A DNA stretch of 64,000 nucleotides from a bacterium (lineage in GTDB: Bacteria > SZUA-79 > Acidulodesulfobacterales > Acidulodesulfobacteraceae), in the NCBI GenBank assembly GCA_027319095.1, contig DAHVNW010000005.1, forward strand, positions 1 through 64,000, read 5' to 3'. Made by a program: the position numbers and the translations under genes. This document shows positions 56,301 to 64,000 of this stretch, piece by piece (the stretch's first letter is position 1; the number at the start of each line of letters is the position of its first letter). The notes under the pieces were generated by a model, which was not told where the DNA came from, ran no database searches, and saw only the letters and a list, made by a program, of their open reading frames with translations.

Positions 56301-57146
56301 ATGATAGCCTATCTTCACGGAAAGGTGATTTTGAGAGATATGGAAAAATCACTGGTCATACTTGAAACGCATGGCGTCGGTTACGAAGTATATATGCCTA
56401 TGCCTAATTTCGAAAAAAATTCCGCTTACGTGAGCGAAGGTTCGGACCTAAATCTTTTCATCTATACATACGTGAGGGAAGACAGGATAACACTTTACGG
56501 TTTTAATACCAAACTTCAAAGGGAAATTTTCTCCCTTCTTTTGGACGTAAAAGACGTTGGCCCCAAACTTGCCGTTACCATACTCTCAAGCATAGATTCG
56601 ACAAATCTTATAAATATTTTAACCGCGCAGGATATATCAGCCTTGTGCGGCATTAAAGGTATCGGGCAGTCTAAGGCGGAACGCATAATAATGGAGTTAA
56701 AAAACAAAATAATTAAAAAAGCTGCCGCATTCAACGATATAAAAGCCGACGATGTTTGGTATTCTTTTGCTCAGCTCGAAGAAGACGCGCCAGCTTCGGT
56801 TAAAGAAGCCAAGGCGGCCGGATTAAAACGCGCCGTTCACGGCGGCGGCGAAGACGGCGGAAACGAAAGCAACGAAAGCCGAAAAAACGCAGGAAGAATG
56901 GATTTTACCGGCGGCAAAGAAGGCGCAGCAGGTAAAACGGGCGCTCCTGCAAACGGCAAATGGGCTTCCGATATGATAATAGAATCGGCGCTTGCCTTAG
57001 AAACCCTCGGCTATACAAAATTAGATTCTTTTAATATATCAAGCAAAGTGTTCGGGATAGTTAAATCTTCGGGGAATATTCCTTCTAATACGGAAGAATT
57101 AACTAAGGAGTGCCTTAGGCATATTTATTCGCAGAAAAATAATTAA
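56301..57146 (+). CDS. ruvA: Holliday junction helicase subunit RuvA, with an extended linker
   Basis: 281 residues versus about 200 usual. Domain I begins MIAYLHGKVILRDMEKSLVI; helix-hairpin-helix motifs lie in DVKDVGPKLAVTIL near 82 and GIKGIGQSKAERIIMELK near 117. The C-terminal RuvB-contact domain (ALALETLGYTKLDS) is intact. The extra length is a Gly/Lys/Glu-rich segment near 160-225. It binds junctions and loads RuvB. Confidence 0.93.
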   Translation: MIAYLHGKVILRDMEKSLVILETHGVGYEVYMPMPNFEKNSAYVSEGSDLNLFIYTYVREDRITLYGFNTKLQREIFSLLLDVKDVGPKLAVTILSSIDSTNLINILTAQDISALCGIKGIGQSKAERIIMELKNKIIKKAAAFNDIKADDVWYSFAQLEEDAPASVKEAKAAGLKRAVHGGGEDGGNESNESRKNAGRMDFTGGKEGAAGKTGAPANGKWASDMIIESALALETLGYTKLDSFNISSKVFGIVKSSGNIPSNTEELTKECLRHIYSQKNN

Positions 57147-57394
57147 AATATTAGAATATAAGTATAAACAAAACATAAATAACCTTAACTAACCTTTATA
57201 GACTATAAAAATTGAGTCAAAGAGTTATAAATGCGAAGTACAGCGAAGATAAAAGAAATACGGCATATTTTTTTGCATGCTTTAAACAACATTGTTATTT
57301 TAGCTAACAAAGATGCTAAACAAAGTACAGCGAAGCTAATCCAGAAAATAAATTTATAACGGTTAGTTATGGATAAATACAAATTTAACCTTTT
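57147..57394. other. Intergenic region between ruvA and ruvB
   Basis: AT-rich and with no gene. AAGTACAGCGAAG occurs twice (near 57237 and 57315). A GCATGCTTTAAACAACATTG stretch near 57277 resembles one upstream of yebC near 54757. Function unknown. Confidence 0.5.
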
Positions 57395-58549
57395 ATGACG
57401 TCGTTTAAAAAAGAATTTAAAACGTCCGAAAATGGAAAAGTATTTGGAAATGTTGACGGTAACCGTCCAAACATGGATACCTCTGCGGCAGCTACCTCCG
57501 GTTTTGCTTCGCCGGATTACGGCGCTTCATCTCCGCTTTCGCTTGAAAAAGAAGACGGAGAAGGGTTAGACAATTCCGTCAGGCCGCCGTCTTTCGACGA
57601 ATATATCGGACAAATTAAACTTAAAGAAAATCTTCTTATTTTTATTAACGCCTCAAAAAAAAGAGCTGCCAGAATCGGTCATCACGACCTAGACCATATG
57701 CTCTTTTTCGGTCCTCCAGGTCTCGGCAAAACTACTCTTGCCGGAATTATAGCAAAAGAACTCGGCGTCAATATTAAAATTACTTCCGGCCCTTCGATAG
57801 AAAAAGCCGGAGATATAGCCGCTTTGTTGTCAGCGGTTTCCAACGGCGATGTGATATTTATAGACGAAATACACAGGCTTCCGAAACCTGCCGCGGAAAT
57901 GCTTTATCCCGCAATGGAAGATTTTAAATTAGACATAGTGATAGGCGAAGGCGCGACCGCAAAATCCATTAGAATTAGTTTGCCGCGTTTTACGTTAGTC
58001 GGCGCTACCACGAGGGCAGGGCTTATTCCTTCCCCTTTGCGCGACAGGTTCGGTTTTACGGCGCGGTTGGAATATTACGGCGCAAACGAACTTGTCCAAA
58101 TCGTAACGAGAAGCGCCAGGTTTTACGGGACAGGTATCGAAAGCGAAGCCGCATTGGAAATTGCCCGCCGTTCCAGAGGCACGCCCCGTATAGCCAATCG
58201 GCTTTTGAGGCGATTGAGGGATTATATGACGCATCTTAAAAAAAGCATTATAACGCTCGATGTCGCAAAATTCGGCATCGAAAGTCTAGGTATAGACGAA
58301 ACGGGATTAGATTCGAACGACGTATTGTTTTTGAAAACCGTCATAGAAAAATTCGGCGGCGGACCAGTCGGCATAGAGACCATTGCTCAAGCCATGAACG
58401 ACGAAAAAGACACCCTCGAAGACGTTGTAGAACCTTATTTGATTGCCTGCGGTTTTATACAGCGTTCCAAAAAAGGAAGAATTGCCACGGAACTTGCATA
58501 TAAGCACTTCGGCTTAACCAAAGAAAATCCTGAAAATCCACTGTTTTAA
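57395..58549 (+). CDS. ruvB: Holliday junction helicase subunit RuvB
   Basis: 384 residues, with ~50 extra N-terminal residues rich in Ser and Gly before the conserved RPPSFDEYIGQ. Walker A is GPPGLGKTTLAG near 109, Walker B VIFIDEIHRL near 155, and the arginine-finger region GATTRAGLIPSPLRDRFG near 206. It drives branch migration with RuvA. The extension makes the start less certain. Confidence 0.94.
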   Translation: MTSFKKEFKTSENGKVFGNVDGNRPNMDTSAAATSGFASPDYGASSPLSLEKEDGEGLDNSVRPPSFDEYIGQIKLKENLLIFINASKKRAARIGHHDLDHMLFFGPPGLGKTTLAGIIAKELGVNIKITSGPSIEKAGDIAALLSAVSNGDVIFIDEIHRLPKPAAEMLYPAMEDFKLDIVIGEGATAKSIRISLPRFTLVGATTRAGLIPSPLRDRFGFTARLEYYGANELVQIVTRSARFYGTGIESEAALEIARRSRGTPRIANRLLRRLRDYMTHLKKSIITLDVAKFGIESLGIDETGLDSNDVLFLKTVIEKFGGGPVGIETIAQAMNDEKDTLEDVVEPYLIACGFIQRSKKGRIATELAYKHFGLTKENPENPLF

Positions 58550-58593
58550 TCTATTAAAAAATTAAAATTGCGAACTATTTTTCGCATCAGTGA

Positions 58594-58629
58594 TTTTCTA
58601 TCTGCGAATAATAATTCGCAGATAGAAAA
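58594..58629 (+). terminator. Hairpin downstream of ruvB, probable terminator
   Basis: TTTTCTATCTGCGAA (58594-58608) and TTCGCAGATAGAAAA (58615-58629) are perfect complements around TAATAA. No T-run beyond the stem, so strength is uncertain. Confidence 0.7.
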
Positions 58630-58820
58630 AACGTTATTATTGAAAGTTATTAAGTTATTAAGTTTATTAATAAAATAAATTGGCTTTAGAAAATAAAATT
58701 TGGCATGTTTCTTGCTTGCAATATTTAAGGATATGAAACGCGAAAACCTTAATTTTGCATTATAGGTTACATTATATACTATAAAGCTATGTAAAATATG
58801 GATTTCCGCCAACCAGGTTT

Positions 58821-58868
58821 TTCTGTCTGCTAAGTTACATTAAGTATATCTTTGAATGTGCAGACAAA
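58821..58868. repeat. Repeat motif upstream of lpxC, partner of 54689-54733
   Basis: TTCTGTCTGC at the left and GCAGACAAA at the right make a short inverted pair (TGTCTGC/GCAGACA). The rest of 58630-58966 is AT-rich with no gene seen. Confidence 0.55.
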
Positions 58869-58966
58869 ATGCCGGCATTCATATAATTTTAAAGCCGTTT
58901 TAGAGATTTCTACCGGCAATTTTGAGTATAGATTTAATAATAACAGAGGTTAAGTAAATTTTAAAT

Positions 58967-60001
58967 ATGGGAACATACGCTATACTAAAAGAAGAAAAAA
59001 AAGAATTTCAATGCACGGTTTCCAATATCCTTTATTTTAAAGGAATCGGCTTGCATACCGGGAAAGAATCCTCCGTTATAGTCAAGCCGGCAAAAGCCGA
59101 TTCGGGCATTACCTTTATCAGGAAAGATTTAAATCCATGCGTAATAATAAAAGCAAAAGCCGATAACGTGTGTTCTACTATATTAAGGACGAGCATAGGA
59201 CTTAAAAAGAACCTAAGTGGAGTTGGCAATGAAGAGCGCATTGATGCTTCTAAAGCCGGAAATATCACAGACGGTGGAGTTTTGGGTTGTATTTCTACCG
59301 TGGAACACCTTATGAGCGCCTTGTGGGGAGCGGGAATAGACAATGCTTTGATAGAAGTTTACGGAGACGAAATTCCGGCTATGGATGGAAGCGCTAGAGC
59401 GTTTTACGAGTCTTTTTTCGAAAGCGGTATTAAAGAACTTAACGCAAAAAGAAAATATATCGAAATACTTAAGCCTATAGCAGCGGAAAGCGAAGCCGAA
59501 AAGGGCGTTTCTTTAGAAATCTATCCTTCGGAAGATTTTGAAATATTCTATGACATGGATTTTAGTCATCCGTTGTTGAAGTCCGGCTCTTTCGATATGA
59601 AAATAGACGGGTTTAATTTTTATAAAGAAATTTCTAAAGCAAGGACTTTCGGTTTTTTAAAAGACGTCGAGTATTTAAAGAAAAACGGTCTTGCGCTCGG
59701 AGGGAGCTTAGATAACGCATTAGTTTTAGACGAAACTTCGGTGCTCAACAAAGACGGTCTTAGATATAAAGACGAGTTTATAAGGCACAAAGTTTTAGAC
59801 CTGATCGGCGATCTATACCTGTCCGGCTACAGAATTAAAGGCAGGGTGCTTGCAAAAAAAACAGGACACGATATGAATTCCAAAATGGTAAAAAAAATAG
59901 GGGAATATTTAAACCCCGCAGGTATTTTAACAGACAACAAAAAAGAAGATAACGGTTTTTTAACCGTCGGCGTCGGCAAGACCGGAACCGTTTTTGCTTA
60001 A
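58967..60001 (+). CDS. lpxC: UDP-3-O-acyl-N-acetylglucosamine deacetylase LpxC
   Basis: 344 residues with ~17 extra at the N terminus. GIGLHTGKESSVIVKPA near 26 is typical. Zinc and catalytic motifs: STVEHLMSALWGAGID near 110 and RHKVLDLIGDLYLSG near 263, with the later KTGHDMN. It performs the committed step of lipid A synthesis and shows that the cell makes LPS. No other lpx genes are adjacent. Confidence 0.94.
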   Translation: MGTYAILKEEKKEFQCTVSNILYFKGIGLHTGKESSVIVKPAKADSGITFIRKDLNPCVIIKAKADNVCSTILRTSIGLKKNLSGVGNEERIDASKAGNITDGGVLGCISTVEHLMSALWGAGIDNALIEVYGDEIPAMDGSARAFYESFFESGIKELNAKRKYIEILKPIAAESEAEKGVSLEIYPSEDFEIFYDMDFSHPLLKSGSFDMKIDGFNFYKEISKARTFGFLKDVEYLKKNGLALGGSLDNALVLDETSVLNKDGLRYKDEFIRHKVLDLIGDLYLSGYRIKGRVLAKKTGHDMNSKMVKKIGEYLNPAGILTDNKKEDNGFLTVGVGKTGTVFA

Positions 60002-60079
60002 AAATTAAATATTATGTGTATATTAGAATATTTGCATAGTTATTTATAGTTATTTTTTCAAAAAAATTATTCATTTTGC

Positions 60080-60108
60080 TTGACAAGTCCTTTGCAAATA
60101 TGATAACT
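60080..60108 (+). promoter_or_regulatory. Probable promoter of the first porin gene
   Basis: TTGACA (60080-60085) with GATAAC at 60102-60107 (16-base spacer). A leader of roughly 100 bases includes AAGGAGGGAGG at 60142-60152, far from the start codon, and the true ribosome-binding site GGAGGT. Confidence 0.5.
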
Positions 60109-60216
60109 TTTAATTCATGGGTTTGATCATAGATTTATCGTAAGGAGGGAGGATAACTATAACAGTTTAGCTATTAAGACTTTTAATTTTAAAAATCTAT
60201 TACTATGGAGGTAAAG

Positions 60217-61863
60217 ATGAAAAAAAGATTATCATTGCCGGCATTGGCAGTCGCAGTGGCAATCGCCGGTTTTTTAACGTTAATTATGGCTCATAAGTCG
60301 TATGCCGCTTCTCAGTCGTCGTCAAATAATGGAGTTTCATTTTCTCTAAGCGGGCAGTATATCGGCAGGGGTCTTTGGGCACAAAACCAGGCCGAGGTTT
60401 TTGACAGTGCGCCCGGTTATCCGACTAGCAACACATTTGAATCGTTTACACAGAGATTAAGAGTCACCTCAACCGCCGATTACGGCAACGTAGGGGGAAT
60501 GCCTTTAGCAAGCTTGCTTACGCAGTTCGACCTTACGAATAATTATAACCCGGCCGGAGGAGGTTATGGGTCTAACGGTTGGGATACATTGGGATATACT
60601 CCGGCGCCGATAGGTTTTAACCACGATTTTAACACTTTCGGGTTAAGGGAGGCTTACATCCGTTTAGTCAGTCCGGTCGGTATGTGGATGTTCGGCAGGA
60701 TGCCCGTTAAGTTCGGTCTTGGAATAGGCGTTAATACACAGGCGGACGGGCTGGGGGATTTTCTTCCGTTAAAATCAGATGATTTAGGCGTGTTCTTAGG
60801 CGTGCTGTTCGGCAATGAAACTAATGCCGGAACGAATGGTGTAGGATATACAACACCAGGTACTATGTATCCGTCTGTTAGCCCGGATTATACCCATATG
60901 CAAATGGGAACTATACCCACTCTCGAAATTATGACGTTAAAACCGGTAAACGGCCTTTCGGGAAGCTTATGGCTGACCGAAGCCCATTTAAACCAGTTTG
61001 GAGCGTATCCGGGAGCGCAACTAAATCCCGTTACCGGCGCGGTTAATCCCGCACTTCCGACCGAAAGCCCGCTTTTCCCCGAAGCGAACATTACGTATGG
61101 CGGTATTAGCGGAACATATAATAATATGCAAGGCACCGTAGTTAAGGGCGAGTTTGATTATTTCAGAGGGAAAATAATTTGTTCGAATGCAGCTATCAGC
61201 GCGGGCGAATGTGCCGGTTATCTTCCGGTTACGCCGGATGTCGGCAGCAACTCCGATAAAATCAGCTCTTACGACTTATACCTGACGGGTTCCCAGGCTA
61301 TTAGCCTTTTTTCCTATCCTATGACCTTCGGGCTTACTTTCGGCATAGGCGGACCTATATCGTCAGGTCATTACGACATGACGTATTATTCGCAGGTTCA
61401 AAACACAAGGACTATATTCGGCGACGTACTGGGTTCCAACTGGCAGACGATACAGTTTAGCGCTCCAGGAGTAGGATATATGTGGAGCAGTAACGGTCCA
61501 TGGGCGCTTGGTACGAACCTTGCCAATAAATACGGCATTATGGGAGATTTAACCGAGCATTTAAGCGGGAGCAACGACGTTAAGGAATCTCTTGTATATA
61601 TGAGCTGGCTTAAGACATCGTTAACCGAGCCGGGAGCATCGACATCTACAGAAATGTTTGGCGGCCATGAGATAGGCACCGAGTTCGACCTTAACGTTAC
61701 GCATCACTTTAGTAAAACGCTTGCATGGCAGGCATGGGGAAGCTATGTATGGACGGGTTCCGGAGTTAACAGTTTTGGTCCAGCTGCCGGCATTTCAAGC
61801 GAAAGCGATGCAGCACATAAAGACGTAACGGCTTTAGGAACTGCCATTATCTGGAACTTCTAA
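60217..61863 (+). CDS. Outer-membrane porin-like beta-barrel protein
   Basis: GGAGGT at 60206-60211 selects the ATG at 60217 (548 residues). A signal peptide with cleavage near SYA-AS is followed by a long strand-rich region and a terminal Phe (IIWNF), the outer-membrane signature. Notable stretches are NTFESFTQRLRV, FGLREAYIRLVSP and WMFGRMPVKFGLG. It is paralogous to the partial protein at 63323 (shared YGSNGWD, LGYTPAP, FNHDFNTFGL, LFGNET). No specific porin family recognised; substrate unknown. Confidence 0.82.
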   Translation: MKKRLSLPALAVAVAIAGFLTLIMAHKSYAASQSSSNNGVSFSLSGQYIGRGLWAQNQAEVFDSAPGYPTSNTFESFTQRLRVTSTADYGNVGGMPLASLLTQFDLTNNYNPAGGGYGSNGWDTLGYTPAPIGFNHDFNTFGLREAYIRLVSPVGMWMFGRMPVKFGLGIGVNTQADGLGDFLPLKSDDLGVFLGVLFGNETNAGTNGVGYTTPGTMYPSVSPDYTHMQMGTIPTLEIMTLKPVNGLSGSLWLTEAHLNQFGAYPGAQLNPVTGAVNPALPTESPLFPEANITYGGISGTYNNMQGTVVKGEFDYFRGKIICSNAAISAGECAGYLPVTPDVGSNSDKISSYDLYLTGSQAISLFSYPMTFGLTFGIGGPISSGHYDMTYYSQVQNTRTIFGDVLGSNWQTIQFSAPGVGYMWSSNGPWALGTNLANKYGIMGDLTEHLSGSNDVKESLVYMSWLKTSLTEPGASTSTEMFGGHEIGTEFDLNVTHHFSKTLAWQAWGSYVWTGSGVNSFGPAAGISSESDAAHKDVTALGTAIIWNF

Positions 61864-61892
61864 ATTTAAAGGCCTAGAAGACTTAAATTAGT

Positions 61893-61940
61893 ATTAATAA
61901 AGAATTCCCAAGCGTTTAGTTTTGGGGATTCTTTATTAAT
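61893..61940 (+). terminator. Terminator after the first porin gene
   Basis: ATTAATAAAGAATTCCCAA (61893-61911) pairs with TTGGGGATTCTTTATTAAT (61922-61940) with one mismatch. A T-rich stretch follows. Confidence 0.8.
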
Positions 61941-62056
61941 TAATATTTTTAATTATAAACTTATAGATTGATTTTTTTTTAATAAATTAAGAAAACGAAT
62001 GCTCGTTTTAAATATTGCGCAAGATATTTTTTAATTTAAACTTAGGAGGATGTGTT

Positions 62057-63253
62057 GTGCCAGAGAAAAGGCTTTCTTTTTTGAAAAGAAAAAGTTATCT
62101 TTCTTTACTTTCTATATTTGCGGCTTTAGGGTTGTTAATTGGATCCTCGGCTCTATTGTCCGGCTGCGGCGCCGGCGGGAGGAGCGGGCCGACAAGCCTC
62201 CCCACGCCTACTTTTAATCAAATGGTAGCAGGGGCTGCATATACGGCGGAAAACGTACCTATAATACTCCCGATTGCTCCCAATCCAACCCCAGCCAACT
62301 CTCTTTACACCGATGTCGAGGACGGCAATCCCGAAAACTATTATATTTTAGATGTCAGGGAGCCATCTGATTTTAATGGAATGGGCCACATACCGGGCGC
62401 AGTTAATATTCCGTTGCAGACTCTTTTTTGCGGCGGGGCTTCCGCTCCTTATTTGAGCCTTCCCAAAAATCAGACAATAGTCGTTGCATCTTATGCCGGT
62501 ATGTCGCAGGCAATGGCAGGAATGATATTAAGCATGATGGGTTATAAAGTAGAATTGTTAAGATTCGGTATGTCTTCGTGGAACCAGAGCACTTATGGTT
62601 TTACGCCTTCAAGCAGTAGCGGGGATCCGGCTTATGCTCTTCACTTTACGCCCCAGAACGTTTCAACTCCGGCTCCTAACGATTACAGCACTTATCCAAT
62701 AACATCGGCTTTTGTCAGCCAACTGGCTTCAGATGCTTGCACGGCATTAAATCCTAACGGTTACGGTTCACAAGCGCCGTCTAACCCCGGAACCAGCGGA
62801 GCAGCGTCTGCTTTTAACCAGTATAACGACCAGTACAGTAATCCGACTAATACTACCGGTTTGGTAGGAATACCTATGATAACCGCCGACCAACTTAATA
62901 CTGAATATATTACCGACGGTAATCCGGATAATTATTATATTTTAGACGTAAGGACAAATGCTACTTTTAATAATAGCGTAAAGGCGCCAGGACAGCAGGT
63001 AGGGCATATCCCCGGCGCTCATAATATGCCTATTACCGATATTTTTACTCCACAGTATTTGCAGCAGCTTCCGACGAATCAGCCTATAGTCGTTATGTGT
63101 TATACCGGCAACTGGCAGTCGCAGGTGGCACCTGTGTTAAAAATACTTGGTTATAATGTTATTGAATTGCGATTTGGAATGTCCTCATGGAATGCGGAGA
63201 ACTACTTGCTTGAGCCTGAGAGCAGCGTGCCAAAGAACTATCCTTTATTATAA
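62057..63253 (+). CDS. Lipoprotein with two rhodanese domains
   Basis: GGAGG at 62045-62049 favours the GTG at 62057 (398 residues). A signal ends in the lipobox LLSGC with Cys37. Domain 1 (about 80-180) has YYILDVREPSDF and HIPGAVNIPL, but its active loop reads VVASYAGMS, with Ser145 where the sulfur-carrying Cys is expected. Domain 2 (about 270-395) has YYILDVRTNATF, HIPGAHNMPI and loop VVMCYTGNW with Cys348. Both end LRFGMSSWN. Domain 2 is likely a sulfurtransferase; domain 1 is likely inactive. Being a lipoprotein between two porin genes, it probably acts in the periplasm or at a membrane surface. Confidence 0.88.
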   Translation: MPEKRLSFLKRKSYLSLLSIFAALGLLIGSSALLSGCGAGGRSGPTSLPTPTFNQMVAGAAYTAENVPIILPIAPNPTPANSLYTDVEDGNPENYYILDVREPSDFNGMGHIPGAVNIPLQTLFCGGASAPYLSLPKNQTIVVASYAGMSQAMAGMILSMMGYKVELLRFGMSSWNQSTYGFTPSSSSGDPAYALHFTPQNVSTPAPNDYSTYPITSAFVSQLASDACTALNPNGYGSQAPSNPGTSGAASAFNQYNDQYSNPTNTTGLVGIPMITADQLNTEYITDGNPDNYYILDVRTNATFNNSVKAPGQQVGHIPGAHNMPITDIFTPQYLQQLPTNQPIVVMCYTGNWQSQVAPVLKILGYNVIELRFGMSSWNAENYLLEPESSVPKNYPLL

Positions 63254-63322
63254 AGGAACTCAAGAGAAAAGAAAATAGAAAATTTAAGCAAATCATGTAT
63301 GTATATAAAGGAGGAGAAAAAG

Positions 63323-64000
63323 ATGGAGAAAGGGATTAAAGTTAAATTAGCCGGTGCCTTAATGTTTTTTGCTTTGTTAATAGCGATATCGATTGGGATT
63401 TTCTATCCGTTAAAAAATTCGTCCGCCGCAACATACAAAAAAGACGGCGTCGGAGTGAGCCTATACGGGTATTATGCAGGAAAGGCATACTGGTCTATGA
63501 ATCAGGACCAGTATTTCAATTCTTTATCTCAATATCCAAGTAAAAATACGTTTGATGTATTATTTCAGTCAATCAGGCTGTTTTCTAAAATAAGTTACGG
63601 TCCTAAAACTTTTTATGATGAGCCGCTTGCGACTGTTTTTTTTGAAGCCGACCTGACGAACAACTATAATGGGATAAGCAGTTATTATGGAAGTAACGGT
63701 TGGGACATTTTGGGATATACCCCCGCTCCTGCGGGTTTTAACCACGATTTCAATACTTTTGGATTAAAACAGGCTTATTTGCGGTTTATGACGCCGGCAG
63801 GCGCATTTCTTTTCGGAAGAATGCCGGTATATCTGGGTCTTGGAATTGCCATGAACACAAATGCCGATGCTGTAGGCGACTATTATCCGATTAACGGAAA
63901 TTGGTCTATATTCGGCGGTGTTTTATTCGGAAACGAAACCTATGCGGGAACGAGTGGTTATGGATATACCGCATCAGGCGCTGTTTATCCGCAAGACAAT
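63323..64000 (+). CDS. Porin-like outer-membrane protein, paralog of the first, cut by the window end
   Basis: 226 codons are visible; AAGGAGGAG lies 9 bases upstream. A signal peptide (FFALLIAISIGIFYPL, cleavage after SSA) is followed by regions matching the protein at 60217: YGSNGWDILGYTPAP, FNHDFNTFGLKQAYLRF, LFGRMPVYLGLGIAMNTNAD and LFGNETYAGTSGYGYT. The 3' end lies outside the window. Confidence 0.85.
   Translation, partial: MEKGIKVKLAGALMFFALLIAISIGIFYPLKNSSAATYKKDGVGVSLYGYYAGKAYWSMNQDQYFNSLSQYPSKNTFDVLFQSIRLFSKISYGPKTFYDEPLATVFFEADLTNNYNGISSYYGSNGWDILGYTPAPAGFNHDFNTFGLKQAYLRFMTPAGAFLFGRMPVYLGLGIAMNTNADAVGDYYPINGNWSIFGGVLFGNETYAGTSGYGYTASGAVYPQDN

Overview
The window reads as a low-GC, Gram-negative, anaerobic bacterium with strong iron-sulfur, sulfur and molybdenum metabolism. 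LpxC, a TolC-type efflux system, porins with signal peptides and a trimeric autotransporter indicate an outer membrane. A soluble HdrABC-FlxABCD set, three HdrB-like CCG-domain proteins, a type-E succinate dehydrogenase/fumarate reductase and many ferredoxins indicate an anaerobe with electron bifurcation or confurcation. A P3A-type proton-pumping ATPase and an archaeal-type ThrRS fit an acidic habitat shared with archaea. This resembles deltaproteobacterial-type sulfur lineages such as Ca. Acidulodesulfobacterales, but the assignment is inference from gene content; the window has no rRNA.

Layout. 1-1.35 kb: GC-rich minus-strand fragment of a YadA-like trimeric autotransporter, with a G10 tract and short tandem repeats at its upstream edge. 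1.48-11.9 kb: an HdrB-like protein, a molybdopterin oxidoreductase with its ferredoxin subunit, a small unknown protein, a molybdenum-cofactor block (moeA, moaA, a PTPS/QueD-like protein, mobA), then a four-cluster ferredoxin and an FAD oxidoreductase. 11.9-12.5 kb: palindromic repeats around a small ORF. 12.5-14.85 kb: proton ATPase (minus strand). 15-23.4 kb: mobB, dusB, a ferredoxin-like protein, a CBS/HPP pair, rplM-rpsI, argC, an oligopeptide-type binding protein and moaC. 23.5-27.55 kb: sdhA-sdhB-sdhE plus a small partner.

27.7-34.1 kb (minus): cysE, Rrf2 regulator, cysteine desulfurase, mnmA, mtaB and der, a sulfur-mobilisation and tRNA-thiolation run. 34.4-39.1 kb (minus): MacAB-TolC-type exporter. 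39.3-47.7 kb (plus): rimO, then hdrC-hdrB-hdrA-flxD and three further subunits. 47.7-53.6 kb: archaeal-type thrS, tig, clpP, clpX and an HU protein. 53.7-54.6 kb: tRNA-Val, tRNA-Asp and tRNA-Leu. 54.85-60 kb: yebC, ruvC, ruvA, ruvB, lpxC. 60.2-64 kb: two paralogous porins (the second cut by the window end) flanking a lipoprotein with two rhodanese domains.

Themes. Electrons can move between NAD(H), ferredoxin, thiols/disulfides, quinones and a molybdoenzyme through the Hdr/Flx, Sdh and ferredoxin modules. Cysteine synthesis and desulfuration supply tRNA thiolation and Fe-S assembly. The least explained items are the porin/rhodanese/porin locus, the PTPS-like protein within the Moco genes, the CAGATTTA-core palindromic repeat family and the HdrB-like gene beside the molybdoenzyme. 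No CRISPR array, transposase or prophage genes were seen.
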